Shown here: piece by piece, positions 38,227-47,334 of the stretch
Layout of the letters: every line of letters begins with the position of its first letter
How positions within the stretch are numbered: the stretch's first letter is position 1
Assembly: GCA_023664345.1 (NCBI GenBank)
Contig: JAMPFQ010000001.1
Location: 199,306 to 263,305, forward strand
Direction of reading: 5' to 3'
Source: Lachnospiraceae bacterium
GTDB taxonomy: Bacteria > Bacillota > Clostridia > Lachnospirales > Lachnospiraceae
DNA length: 64,000 nucleotides
Position numbers and translations under genes: made by a program
Notes under the pieces: generated by a model
Databases searched by the model: none
Seen by the model: only the letters and a program-made list of their open reading frames with translations
What the model was told of the DNA's origin: nothing

Positions 38227-40641
38227 TCACAACCTTTTTATTAATTTACTAAGCACACCAAATGCCGAAAACTCACTTGCCAAGTGAATATTTTCAAGGC
38301 CTCCAAGCAAATCTGCGGATAGTGTCTCGGAGTTTGTTAATCCTCTAAGAGCATTCATGAAAGTTTCACTATCCATGTTAAAGACATTGTACACCCCCAT
38401 GCACCCTCTCTCATAAATGTCAGAGACGGTTAACTCATACATATCGTTCACTTCTGCATTCTTGTATAACAAATACGCAACAGCCACCGCTGATATCTTA
38501 GAAGAGCCAAATTTACGAACAGATTTTACCTGCACGCCTTTCTTCTCCATCAAGCCAATGCACAAACTGCTGTTATCGTACGCATCCTCCGTGCCCAAAG
38601 GGGAATTGCAGAAAGTATTTATAAGAGCATCGATTGGGTTCTTTAATGTAGCTCCTTTTAATGCTGGATACTCTTCTTTCAGAAGTTCAACCAATTCCGG
38701 CTTTGACAATTGCATTTCTGGCATTATATTATTTACATACCAATTAGCAATTGTGGAATTAAAAGAAAGGTTGATCCAAATAATCTGCCATACCACCAAT
38801 GGATTTGTTTCATATACAGGCTTTAACAATTGTGCTAACTCCGTTACTTTCTTTTCTTTCGCATCCACCAACTCTGCTTCTCTCAACCAGTTTAGCATCG
38901 CTGGTATCTGCTTCGGACCTAAATCAGCATAACCGTCAAACCAATCATTCATTTGGTCGAAGAATGCAATCAGCCATTCCTCCCTAAGCCCAAATGTTGA
39001 ATATTTATCTACTCCTGATGTCTTTGTTGCTGTTCCTCCCACAGCTTTTCCTCCTTCATATACCAGCCTTCTAGTTGCAATTATACATCCCTTGGTATTT
39101 ATTTCAAAACAATTGTGACAATGAACACATCTCGATTTATCTATTTCAACAGAATTTCTTACAGTAAGAGCACCTGTAGGACATTCTATCTCACATACAC
39201 CACACACTTCACAATATGCTGCTTTGGTAAATGCTTTTGTAAGGTAACTTATCAGCATAACCTTGTTTGTGGTTCCTATGGCCTTAAATCTTATGGAATT
39301 TTCGCCATACTTAACTTCAAATCTCACAACATTTTCTTCAAACTTCAGTTCGCCTTTATAATAACTATCATCAATTTTTTCGAGGAAATATTCACCTATA
39401 GTTGAAAACCATTTCTGCCAATCGACTTTAGGATTTTGAACAATGCATTCAAAATTAGGCTCTTTAGAAATAATATCCATTCTTGAAGAATCTTGTTTTA
39501 AACCTTTTCCGCCAGCATTCTTTTTCCAATTACCTGAAGAAATGTATTCATCAATTTTACTTTTTGATGTAATTCCTATGTTCTTCGCCATTTCCTCAAC
39601 AACGCCAATGTAATCGGCTGCAATCTGAGGATACCTCTTTCGAATCACATACTCTGACCAATCAGATGCAAAAGGGCATACTCCGCATCCAACTCTTGTT
39701 AAGCCAAGAGTGTAAGCCGGATTAATTTGTATTCCATTTCTATACATATATAAATATGTTTCCGTCGCATTCCATTTCAATATCGGTCGACAATTAATCA
39801 AGTTTACATGTTTTACACCTTCTCCTACTCTATTGTATGCAGACCTTTTTGCGCTCTCATCATTTCTCACACCTTCAAAAACAACTAATCGAGGTTGTGA
39901 ACTCATTTGCAGAAGTTCTTTCATTTTTCTGCCAAATAATGCTGTTTTCAATACAGAACAGCACCATCTGTTCATTCTGCTCGGAGGTCCATAACTCTTC
40001 CACATTTCTAACGCAGATTTATCACTTTTTGCCTGTTCCAACTTAAATCCCGGGTATTTCTCCTTATAATAATTTTCCGTTTTCTCCATTAGTTCCAATG
40101 TGCAAGGCAATTCCATTCCTGTATTAGTAAACACCGATGTGAATTTCTCATGGGGAATAACTCTACTGACCAAATCCAAAGTCACCTGGGAATCCTTACC
40201 TCCACTGAAAGCCACTACAAAGCCTGCAATCTTACTCTTTTCCTGATATTCCTCGTATTTCTGTTTGATAAAATCCATTGCTTCGTTTTCTATTACAGAC
40301 AACGGGTTTTCATTGACTTTCACAATATGGTCAATATCTATTTCTTTAAGTTCTATGCCATTAAATCCATCTCGAACTATTACCGTTGGATCCTCATATA
40401 TATTACCTTTCCTTGTTTCTGCAATCACATCTCCACAATAATAATACTTACGATCAATTTCCCAACATATCGGCACGTTTTCTTTCGGCAAAAGAAAAGA
40501 TGCATCCAATCCCAACATTCTCAATTCTTCAACGTATACAGGACGAGGATTATTTAACGCTTCAGATTCTTCTATGTATTCTGATAAAATAATGCCGTTA
40601 TAATCCGGATCCCACTTTATTTTAAACATAAATATGCTCAT
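38227..40641 (-). CDS. brxP: BrxP: PAPS reductase + ferredoxin + DUF4007 fusion
   Basis: This 804-aa protein carries three parts. A PP-loop PAPS-reductase/DndC-like domain has AFSGGKDSQVT at about 144-154, with RWCCSVLK and GCGVCPF cysteines. A ferredoxin-like segment at about 477-519 has CEVCGVCEIECP and CVHCHNC motifs for [4Fe-4S] clusters. The C-terminal part (about 545-800) resembles DUF4007, seen in Dnd/BREX contexts. BrxP defines type 4 BREX and replaces the PglX methyltransferase. By homology to DndC it may activate sulfur for DNA modification. Start 40641 or the Met 4 codons later. Confidence 0.88.
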   Translation of the reverse strand: MSIFMFKIKWDPDYNGIILSEYIEESEALNNPRPVYVEELRMLGLDASFLLPKENVPICWEIDRKYYYCGDVIAETRKGNIYEDPTVIVRDGFNGIELKEIDIDHIVKVNENPLSVIENEAMDFIKQKYEEYQEKSKIAGFVVAFSGGKDSQVTLDLVSRVIPHEKFTSVFTNTGMELPCTLELMEKTENYYKEKYPGFKLEQAKSDKSALEMWKSYGPPSRMNRWCCSVLKTALFGRKMKELLQMSSQPRLVVFEGVRNDESAKRSAYNRVGEGVKHVNLINCRPILKWNATETYLYMYRNGIQINPAYTLGLTRVGCGVCPFASDWSEYVIRKRYPQIAADYIGVVEEMAKNIGITSKSKIDEYISSGNWKKNAGGKGLKQDSSRMDIISKEPNFECIVQNPKVDWQKWFSTIGEYFLEKIDDSYYKGELKFEENVVRFEVKYGENSIRFKAIGTTNKVMLISYLTKAFTKAAYCEVCGVCEIECPTGALTVRNSVEIDKSRCVHCHNCFEINTKGCIIATRRLVYEGGKAVGGTATKTSGVDKYSTFGLREEWLIAFFDQMNDWFDGYADLGPKQIPAMLNWLREAELVDAKEKKVTELAQLLKPVYETNPLVVWQIIWINLSFNSTIANWYVNNIMPEMQLSKPELVELLKEEYPALKGATLKNPIDALINTFCNSPLGTEDAYDNSSLCIGLMEKKGVQVKSVRKFGSSKISAVAVAYLLYKNAEVNDMYELTVSDIYERGCMGVYNVFNMDSETFMNALRGLTNSETLSADLLGGLENIHLASEFSAFGVLSKLIKRL

Positions 40642-40644
40642 CTC

Positions 40645-40800
40645 CTACTCATTTTTTGATTCATTGTTTTTTATCCATTCAACAACTTCATTTTTATAAG
40701 CAGGCAGGCTTTCCTCGTTTACCTTATTCATAACTGTGTCCCTATTCATCTCCAGATATGTACATATCACTTTCATAGGCATCCACTTTTCTGTCCGCAT
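40645..40800 (-). CDS. 51-aa helix-turn-helix (Xis/MerR-like) protein
   Basis: A short gene reading MRTEKWMPMKVICTYLEMN, then RDTVMNKVNEESLPAYKN and EVVEWIKNNE. The pattern matches the excisionase-type HTH_17 fold (VCxYLxxxRDTVxxxxxxxxLPAxK...VxEWI). AAGGAG lies 11 bases before the ATG and the stop is 3 bases from brxP, so it is the first gene of the island operon. It may regulate the operon or help excision. No integrase gene is seen with it. Confidence 0.7.
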   Translation of the reverse strand: MRTEKWMPMKVICTYLEMNRDTVMNKVNEESLPAYKNEVVEWIKNNESKNE

Positions 40801-40828
40801 ATCAAATCAATCTCCTTGAAACATTAAT

Positions 40829-40906
40829 ACTACATGTAGTCACATTTTCTGTTTCATCAATCAATCCCTAATAATATATGTTACCACAACCACTCGGACA
40901 TTACAA
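40829..40906 (-). promoter_or_regulatory. island operon promoter and palindromic operator
   Basis: On the minus strand, TTGTAA (40901-40906), 17 bp and TAACAT (40878-40883) give a moderate sigma-A match. Downstream, ACTACATGTAGT (40829-40840) is a perfect 12-bp palindrome about 30 bases before the HTH gene. It is a plausible operator for that protein. Confidence 0.5.
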
Positions 40907-41133
40907 TGGTTTGTAAATTCTTCTTGCGTTTCCGCAAAATGAAGTTTCAAAAAGGATATATTGATTTAAAGTATTAATCTGATGATTTTTAAAAAGACAG
41001 ACTGGAGGTATACGCAAATCATGGTACTCATGATCAACCCCTCTGAAACCAGACTATGAAAAAATCTATTCTTTTGTCCAATCAAATAGTCAGCTTAAGG
41101 CAAGGTTAGCTATCCTCAAGTACACTTTCATAA
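40907..41133. other. intergenic end of the island, no gene seen
   Basis: This AT-rich stretch holds no convincing gene. A good ribosome site (GGAGGTATACGCAA) precedes a plus-strand ATG at 41021, but the frame closes after 12 codons, so it may be the remnant of a lost gene such as a mobility gene. Confidence 0.4.
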
Positions 41134-41168
41134 AAAAAGGACCCTGCCCGGGTCCTTTGAATAGTCGG
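41134..41168 (-). terminator. terminator of DUF6465 gene and right island repeat
   Basis: On the minus strand the AAAGGACC/GGTCCTTT stem runs into T7, which makes a canonical intrinsic terminator 22 bases after the DUF6465 stop. The same 35 bp recur at 26834-26868, so the island appears inserted at this terminator. Confidence 0.8.
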
Positions 41169-41189
41169 ATTTTCTATTTGCCTTAGCGA

Positions 41190-41696
41190 TCAGATATAAA
41201 AGCTGCCCTGAAATTCCCTGTTCATTACATAATAAACAGCGTGCTCTTCAGGCTTTACATACAGTTCGATGTTTTCCAGGTCTCCGGCTTTCTGCTTCAG
41301 ATCGTATTTCCATACATCCTTTGCGCTCTTCACCAGCTTATCCGGTGTATAGGCATTGTCGCCGAACTGGATCTCGAACTCACCTTTCAAGTCTACCGAG
41401 TAAGCGTTTCCGCCAAACTCAAGATGGATCTCTGTCTTTAACTCCGCTTTCTTAGCCGCCGGTTTTCTTCCGCGTCTTGTGGTCTTCTTTGCCTCTGCTG
41501 TTTTCTCCGCCGTCTTCTTTGCCGCTGCTGTCTTCTTCTCCGCAGACTTCTTTGCAGTTGCTGCTTCGCTCTTAACTGTCTCTTTCTTCTCTGTCTCTGC
41601 CTGAACAGGCGCTGTTGCTTTCGTGTCCGCCGCTGCCGCTTTTGCTGCTGCCTTGGATGACTCAGCCTTTGCGGTCGTCTTCTTATCTGCTGCCAT
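41190..41696 (-). CDS. DUF6465 protein with histone-like Ala/Lys tail
   Basis: The 168-aa protein has an N-terminal Ala/Lys/Glu/Thr-rich repetitive half (residues 1-85, KKTAEKTAEAKKT, then RRGRKPAAKK) resembling histone H1-type basic tails with an AT-hook-like RGRKP. A compact C-terminal domain (EIHLEFGGNAYSVDLKGE, ELYVKPEEHAVYYV) matches DUF6465 of Clostridia. Function is unknown; DNA binding by the tail is plausible. It would originally have been the gene upstream of hrcA, before the island inserted. Confidence 0.78.
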   Translation of the reverse strand: MAADKKTTAKAESSKAAAKAAAADTKATAPVQAETEKKETVKSEAATAKKSAEKKTAAAKKTAEKTAEAKKTTRRGRKPAAKKAELKTEIHLEFGGNAYSVDLKGEFEIQFGDNAYTPDKLVKSAKDVWKYDLKQKAGDLENIELYVKPEEHAVYYVMNREFQGSFYI

Positions 41697-41822
41697 AACT
41701 TTTCTCTCCCTTCATTTATGAAGTAATACCATATTCGTTTTCCTTATAAAAACAGACTTTTCGCTCTCCGACACAAGCAGTATATTCTGTTTATCGATAA
41801 ATGTCAACATTTTGTTGAATTT

Positions 41823-42674
41823 TTACGAAAAAATCCCAAAATACAGCAATACCACAATGCCCAGGACGATCCTGTACCAGCCGAAAACCTTGAAATTATG
41901 TTTCTTGATATATCCCATCAAAAAGCGGAGCACGTACAGCGATACCACAAAGGAAACCACCGTTCCAATCCCCAGGAGCATCAGTTCCAGGGAAGTAAAC
42001 TCAAAGCCGAATTTCACCACTTTCAACAGGCTTGCACCGAACATGACGGGAATCGCCAGAAAGAATGTGTACTCCGCCGCCACCGTCCTGGATACCCCGA
42101 TCAGCAGGGCGCCCACAATGGTCGCGCCGGAACGGGAAGTTCCGGGAAAGATAGCCGCGATCAGCTGAAAGATCCCGATCAGCAGGGCGGTCTGGTAAGT
42201 GATCTCCGACAATGCTCTCACTTTAGGCCTCCTGCCCTTATTCCAGTTCTCGATCAGGATGAATGCGATACCGAATACGATCAGTGCCATGGCCACGCAG
42301 GGCGGATTATAGAACAAGGCATCGAACACATCGTCAAAAAGCACGCCGATGACCGCCGCCGGCACGCAGGATACAAGAATCTTGAACCAGAGCGTCCAGA
42401 TATCTTTTTTGAAATAAGAAGCAATCCCCGTCTGCCCCGCCCGCTCTTTTTCCGTCAGCGCAAAGGGCCATATCTGTTTCCAGAACAGGATCACCACCGC
42501 CAGAATGGCGCCCAGCTGGATCACCACGTCAAACATGCTGAAAAAGTCCTCGCTGACCCCCTGAAAAGGGATCAGGTGCTCCACCAGGATCAGATGCCCG
42601 GTGCTGCTGATGGGCAGCCATTCCGTGATCCCTTCCACAATTCCATAAATGATTGCTTTCATAATCTCCCACAT
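41823..42674 (-). CDS. uppP: undecaprenyl-diphosphate phosphatase
   Basis: This 283-aa membrane enzyme recycles undecaprenyl pyrophosphate to the monophosphate carrier for peptidoglycan and glycan synthesis; loss or excess alters bacitracin sensitivity. The BacA/UppP motifs are EGITEWLPISSTGHL near the N-terminus and FPGTSRSGATI in the middle, with about 8 helices. Met at 42674 has GGAG 7 bases upstream. Confidence 0.96.
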   Translation of the reverse strand: MWEIMKAIIYGIVEGITEWLPISSTGHLILVEHLIPFQGVSEDFFSMFDVVIQLGAILAVVILFWKQIWPFALTEKERAGQTGIASYFKKDIWTLWFKILVSCVPAAVIGVLFDDVFDALFYNPPCVAMALIVFGIAFILIENWNKGRRPKVRALSEITYQTALLIGIFQLIAAIFPGTSRSGATIVGALLIGVSRTVAAEYTFFLAIPVMFGASLLKVVKFGFEFTSLELMLLGIGTVVSFVVSLYVLRFLMGYIKKHNFKVFGWYRIVLGIVVLLYFGIFS

Positions 42675-42734
42675 AATCATTCTCCATTCAGCTGCTGTTT
42701 ACAGCAATTTGTTCCATCTCTACACTTTTGTTTT

Positions 42735-43583
42735 TTAGCTTTCCAAATATGCCATCAGGTCTTCATAGCAGGCCTCCGCCTCATCGTATCCCTGTTGGTA
42801 CAGCGCCTGCAGCTTATCCGCATCCTTTTCCACCCTGCCCACATCGCTGGGATACCGGGGACGGATCACGAATGCCTGGCCGTTGGCCTGCTGTCTCTCA
42901 ATGTAAGCCACCTGTTCATTGTAATTGATGTGGCGCTCCGCCATCAGTTCCGCTACTTTAGGATATTTCACATAACGGGCTTTTATGAGTCCCATCTGGG
43001 AAGAGGGCCTGCGCACATATCCCACTTCCTTGGTCATGACCACGATATTCTTCCTGTTGCCGTCCATGATGGACTTCTGCAGGGGAATGGAATCGCTGAG
43101 TCCTCCGTCCAGATAGTAGTTCCCATCGATCTTCACATTCCTCGACACCAGCGGGAGGGACGCAGAAGCTCTGATCTTGTCGATGTCCGCTTTCATATCC
43201 CGAATCCGGAAATATTCCGGCCTGCCCGTAACGATATCAGTAGCCACGCTGTAAGCCTTTCCCTCATATGCCGCAAACGCATCATGGTCATAAGGGTGCA
43301 GGTAATCGGGTATCAGGTGATAAAGCATGGCGACGTTGAACAGATCTCCGGAAGTCACAAGACTCCTGACACCGCAATAATTTTTGCTGTCTATATAATC
43401 GATATTGACATCCCTCGTCCTGCCGCGCTGCCTTGACAGGTAGCTGCACATGCTGCATGCTCCTGCGGAGACGCCGTAGACACTGGAACACATGATATCC
43501 TTATCCAGAAAGAGATCCAGCACACCGGCGGTATACAGGCCTTTCATCCCGCCGCCTTCCAAAACCAGTCCAGCCTGATACAT
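42735..43583 (-). CDS. patatin-like phospholipase
   Basis: This 282-aa protein has the patatin oxyanion motif LVLEGGGMKG at the start, the nucleophile elbow GVSAG (GxSxG) near residue 40 and the catalytic Asp in DGGLSD. It should hydrolyse acyl esters of membrane lipids. A leader repeat (43598-43721) stands between it and the upstream aminotransferase gene. Confidence 0.92.
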   Translation of the reverse strand: MYQAGLVLEGGGMKGLYTAGVLDLFLDKDIMCSSVYGVSAGACSMCSYLSRQRGRTRDVNIDYIDSKNYCGVRSLVTSGDLFNVAMLYHLIPDYLHPYDHDAFAAYEGKAYSVATDIVTGRPEYFRIRDMKADIDKIRASASLPLVSRNVKIDGNYYLDGGLSDSIPLQKSIMDGNRKNIVVMTKEVGYVRRPSSQMGLIKARYVKYPKVAELMAERHINYNEQVAYIERQQANGQAFVIRPRYPSDVGRVEKDADKLQALYQQGYDEAEACYEDLMAYLES

Positions 43584-43597
43584 TGCTTTCTACCTCC

Positions 43598-43721
43598 ATT
43601 CCAGTTCCGTCTCTTCTCTTCAATGCCCCTAGCGGGGAAGAAATTTCCATCTGCAAAATACGCAGCCGGAAATTCCTTCCATGCGCCTTGGCGCATGGAA
43701 TTTACCGTTCCGAGACTGTTT
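43598..43721 (-). repeat. leader repeat, copy B (before patatin gene)
   Basis: This 124-bp copy starts, on the coding strand, at the stop codon of the aminotransferase (AAACAGTCTCGGAACGG) and ends CGGAACTGGAAT 14 bases before the patatin start. The interior contains a GGAATTTCC/GGAAATTTC inverted pair and extra ATGCGCC palindromes. Confidence 0.7.
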
Positions 43722-44913
43722 AAATACTCCCATAGGTCTCTTTCACAAATTTTCTCAGCGCGGGCAGGGAGCGCTCCACTTTCTCCGTGTCGATGCAGTA
43801 TGCCATGCGGAAATATCCGGGTGCGCCGAACGTGTCCGCAGGCACCAGGATCAGGTCATATTTCAAAGCTTTCTGACAGAAAGCCCGGGAATCTTCCTCC
43901 AGGGCCTTGGGGAAAATATAAAAGGTCCCGCCCGGTTTTACGCATTGAAATCCCAGTTCCATCAGTTCCCGGTAGATCAGGTTCATATTCGTCTCATAGA
44001 CGCCAAGATCCGCCGTCTGATCCAGCACCCTCGCCACCGCCAACTGTATGATGGAGGGCGGGCAGTTATGCCCGATGCCCCTGGAAATCTGACCACACAT
44101 ATTGATCATGGTCTCCGCGTCTTTGCAATTGGGATGGATGGCCACATAGCCAATCCTCTCCCCGGGCAGGGACAGGGATTTAGAGAAAGAATAGCACATG
44201 ATCGTATTGTCATAGAAAGCGGATACGCAGGGCGCCTCCACTCCCTCAAACACGATCTCCCTGTAGGGTTCATCCGAAATCAGGTAAATGTCATGCCCGT
44301 ACTGCGCCGATCTCTCTTTCAGCAGCTGCACCAGCTGCCGCAATGTTTCTGCGGAATACACCACGCCGGAGGGATTGTTGGGCGTGTTCACCAGCACCGC
44401 CATGACTTTCTCCGTCAGCATTTCCTCCAATTTTTCAAAATTGATCTGGAAATTCTCCGTGTCCGGCGGAACCACTTTCAGCACCGCGCCGCTTAAGTTC
44501 ACATAGGGATCATATTCCGGGAAAAAGGGAGCAAAGGTCAAAACCTCGTCCCCCGGCTCCGTCACCAGTCGGAACGCGTGAGCCAGCGCCCCCGCCGCGC
44601 CGGAAGCCATGAAAATATGCTCTTTCCGGTAAGGCAGCCCGAACCGTCTCTCCAGGGATGCCGCCACCGCTTCCCTCACCGCGGTGATGCCCAGGCTGGG
44701 GCTGTAGCCATGGAGCGCCAGGGTGTCTTCATTCTGCAGCATCTCGATCATGGCGTCCGTGAACGCCTGGGGAACAGGCACCGAGGGATTTCCCAGACTG
44801 TAGTCAAACACATTCTCATACCCGATCTCCTGCCCTCTGGCAGTGGCAAATTCAGAAAGCTGCCTGATCACGGATTTTCCCGATAACATGTCTTTATATC
44901 TCTGTACCAGCAT
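43720..44913 (-). CDS. PLP-dependent aminotransferase (class I)
   Basis: This 397-aa fold-type I aminotransferase has NTPNNPSGVVYS, SDEPYREIVFEG and the PLP lysine in CYSFSKSLSLPGERIG. The substrate is unclear; the family includes aspartate and aromatic aminotransferases. The start at 44913 (MLVQRYKDM) has GAGGAG upstream. The first 12 residues of the open frame overlap glpK and are discarded. It starts 7 bases after the glpK stop. Confidence 0.9.
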   Translation of the reverse strand: MLVQRYKDMLSGKSVIRQLSEFATARGQEIGYENVFDYSLGNPSVPVPQAFTDAMIEMLQNEDTLALHGYSPSLGITAVREAVAASLERRFGLPYRKEHIFMASGAAGALAHAFRLVTEPGDEVLTFAPFFPEYDPYVNLSGAVLKVVPPDTENFQINFEKLEEMLTEKVMAVLVNTPNNPSGVVYSAETLRQLVQLLKERSAQYGHDIYLISDEPYREIVFEGVEAPCVSAFYDNTIMCYSFSKSLSLPGERIGYVAIHPNCKDAETMINMCGQISRGIGHNCPPSIIQLAVARVLDQTADLGVYETNMNLIYRELMELGFQCVKPGGTFYIFPKALEEDSRAFCQKALKYDLILVPADTFGAPGYFRMAYCIDTEKVERSLPALRKFVKETYGSI

Positions 44914-44920
44914 TTTATTG

Positions 44921-46417
44921 TCACTCCTCTTCCGCCCATACCAGGGCACATTTGACCGCTTTTTTCCATCCCTTTAACAGCGCCGTCCGCTTCTCTTCCT
45001 CCATCTTCGGCTCGAACACCGCGCCGATCTGCCAGTTTTCCCGGATCTCGTCCTTATCTTTCCAGTATCCCACTGCAAGGCCTGCAAGATAGGCCGCCCC
45101 CAGCGCGGTGGTCTCGATACACTTGGGCCTGTGCACCAGCGTGTTCACAATATCCGCCTGGAACTGCATCAGGAAATCGTTGGCGCTGGCGCCGCCGTCC
45201 ACTTTCAGACTCTTTAAATGCAGCCCGCTGTCCTGTTCCATGGCTTTCAGCACATCCGCGGTCTGGTAGGCGATGGATTCCAGCGTGGCACGGATAAAAT
45301 GTTCTTTCGTGCAGCCTCTGGTGATCCCCACCACGGTCCCTCTGGCGTATTGATTCCAGTAGGGCGCCCCCATCCCCGCAAAGGCGGGAACTACATACAC
45401 CCCCGTGGTGTCCTCCACTGCCTCGGCATATTCCTGGGACTGGGGTGCGCTCTTGATCATGCGCATACTGTCCCGGAGCCACTGGATGCCCGCGCCCGCC
45501 ACGAACACGCTGCCCTCCAGCGCATATTCCGGTCTCTCGGAAGTGCCGGCGGCAATGGTGGTGAGAAGCCCCGACTTGGAGACAACGGCTTCCTTTCCTG
45601 TGTTCATCAGCAGGAAACAACCTGTTCCATAGGTATTCTTTGCCTCCCCCTGCTCAAAGCAGCACTGCCCGAACAGCGCCGCCTGCTGATCCCCCGCGGC
45701 TCCCGCAATAGGGATCTCCCCGCCCAGCACACTCGCATGGGTACATGCATAGACCTGGCTGGAGGGACGTACCTCAGGCAGGATCGAAGCCGGGATCCCG
45801 AACCGGTCCAGAATCTCCTGATCCCAGCAAAGCTTATGGATATCAAAGAGCATGGTACGGGAAGCGTTGGTATAATCCGTCACATGTACCGCCCCTTTGG
45901 TCAGGTTCCAGATCAGCCAGCTGTCCACCGTGCCGAACAGAATATCCCCTTTTTCCGCCCTCTCCCTTGCGCCGGGCACATGTTCCAGGATCCATGCGAT
46001 CTTGGACGCGCTGAAATAAGCGTCAGGGATCAGGCCTGTCTTCTCCCTGATCACCTGGTCAAAGCCATCCTCCTTCAAGGCGTCGATCATATCCGCGGTG
46101 CGCCGACACTGCCACACGATAGCATTATATATCGGTTCCCCCGTTTTTTCATCCCAGAGAATGGTGGTCTCGCGCTGGTTGGTGATGCCGATGGCAGATA
46201 TCTGTTCCGCGCCCGCTCCCAGCATCGCCATGGCCTCCGTAGCCACTGCCAGCTGCGAGGACCAGATCTCCATGGGATTGTGCTCCACCCAGCCGGGCTG
46301 GGGATAAATCTGGGTAAATTCTTTCTGCGCCATGGAACAGATGTTTCCTGACTTGTCGAAAAGGATGCAGCGGGAACTTGTGGTTCCCTGATCCAACGCC
46401 ATGATATAATTTTTCAT
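44921..46417 (-). CDS. glpK: glycerol kinase
   Basis: The 498-aa FGGY kinase starts [20 protein letters not shown] and contains [28 protein letters not shown] and [19 protein letters not shown]. It phosphorylates glycerol to glycerol-3-phosphate with ATP. The ATG at 46417 has AAAGGAG; upstream in-frame sequence is leader repeat C and should not be translated. No glpF or glpD is adjacent. Confidence 0.97.
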   Translation of the reverse strand: MKNYIMALDQGTTSSRCILFDKSGNICSMAQKEFTQIYPQPGWVEHNPMEIWSSQLAVATEAMAMLGAGAEQISAIGITNQRETTILWDEKTGEPIYNAIVWQCRRTADMIDALKEDGFDQVIREKTGLIPDAYFSASKIAWILEHVPGARERAEKGDILFGTVDSWLIWNLTKGAVHVTDYTNASRTMLFDIHKLCWDQEILDRFGIPASILPEVRPSSQVYACTHASVLGGEIPIAGAAGDQQAALFGQCCFEQGEAKNTYGTGCFLLMNTGKEAVVSKSGLLTTIAAGTSERPEYALEGSVFVAGAGIQWLRDSMRMIKSAPQSQEYAEAVEDTTGVYVVPAFAGMGAPYWNQYARGTVVGITRGCTKEHFIRATLESIAYQTADVLKAMEQDSGLHLKSLKVDGGASANDFLMQFQADIVNTLVHRPKCIETTALGAAYLAGLAVGYWKDKDEIRENWQIGAVFEPKMEEEKRTALLKGWKKAVKCALVWAEEE

Positions 46418-46433
46418 ATGGGACTCCTTTCTT

Positions 46434-46544
46434 ATTCCAGTTCCGCCTCTCCACTTCAATGCCCTTGGCGGGGAAGAAATTTCCATCTGCAAAATACGCA
46501 GCCGGAAATCCCTTCCGGGCATTTCCGTTTCGAGGCTGTTTTTT
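46434..46544 (-). repeat. leader repeat, copy C (before glpK)
   Basis: This copy of about 111 bp is closest to copy B. On the coding strand it runs from ACAGCCTCGAAACGG, overlapping the preceding stop codon, to CGGAACTGGAAT, 16 bases before glpK. The interior inverted pair (GGAAATTTCTTC side) is conserved. Confidence 0.7.
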
Positions 46545-47334
46545 ATAAATACAGTTTTTCCCTGCGCAGCATAAAATAGCAGATCCCCTCATAGGCGTAC
46601 TGCTCATACAGGCTGCATAAAATCTCTTTCATCCGGTGATCCATCCTGTGATATACTCTGCGGCAGGGCCAGAGGATCCCCTCCAGATATTCCCGCTGCT
46701 TTCCGTTCAGCAGAGAGATCCCTCTTGCGGCTATGGAATCAGGAATCCCGAAATCACAGGACAGGTACGCTGTCTCACCCTTTTGAAAATTACACTTTCG
46801 GGACAAAAATGCGGATAATTCCGCCCCTTTTCCGGAACCGTCAGATGTTTTTCCTGCATGATCCCGCCCGGAATTACCGAGTTCTCTCCCACGCATTCCC
46901 TGACCGATCCATCCAAATATTTTTTTTGATGTATCACCCCAAACCGGCTCGGGAAAACCGTTTGCCGGTCTATATACCGCTTCCGTCCATGTCGCCCCAG
47001 CGAGGCCAAAACCGGCCATACTGTCATCGGCCTGTGAAGTATTCTTTCTCCGATAGCTTGGCTTGCCGTAGGAATCATACTCCAGAACATACTCCGGTTT
47101 TGCCTCCGGGAACCCTTCCTCAGGAGACTCTTCCAATATGACGCCCGTGTCACACAAGTGCTTATATAAGGCTTTCCGCACACGTTCGCCGGATATCGGA
47201 TAGTCCAGTCTCTCCATGATCTGTTTCGCCGTGCAGCCGCTGTCCGCCAAATGCCGGATCGCCGCTCCGCAGGCGGCCTCGAAGGTGAAATCGGACAATG
47301 CCGTCTGGAAAGCGCCTCTGTCAGGTTCAGTCAT
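46543..47334 (-). CDS. conserved hypothetical protein
   Basis: I do not recognise this 263-aa protein. The N-terminal 60 residues suggest a helical DNA-binding-like segment ([29 protein letters not shown], spanning about residues 28-56). The middle is Gly/Ser-rich and low in complexity, and the C-terminus has [20 protein letters not shown]. It overlaps the deacetylase gene by 8 bases and so shares its transcript. The role is unknown. Confidence 0.65.
   Translation of the reverse strand: MTEPDRGAFQTALSDFTFEAACGAAIRHLADSGCTAKQIMERLDYPISGERVRKALYKHLCDTGVILEESPEEGFPEAKPEYVLEYDSYGKPSYRRKNTSQADDSMAGFGLAGATWTEAVYRPANGFPEPVWGDTSKKIFGWIGQGMRGRELGNSGRDHAGKTSDGSGKGAELSAFLSRKCNFQKGETAYLSCDFGIPDSIAARGISLLNGKQREYLEGILWPCRRVYHRMDHRMKEILCSLYEQYAYEGICYFMLRREKLYL

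Noticed and set aside
26972-40641. PglX-type methyltransferase or dndD/dndE in the island
   Set aside because: No adenine methyltransferase NPPY-type motif, no SMC-like DndD and no small DndE is found; modification, if any, must use BrxP.
26869-41133. Integrase or transposase driving the defence island
   Set aside because: No tyrosine or serine recombinase or transposase motif is seen in any frame between the direct repeats.
41898-43436. Plus-strand open frame of 512 codons
   Set aside because: It is antisense to uppP and the patatin-like gene, without a ribosome site or recognisable domain.
46418-46522. 35-residue N-terminal extension of glpK
   Set aside because: It is leader repeat C read in frame; the glycerol kinase start with AAAGGAG at 46417 is clear.
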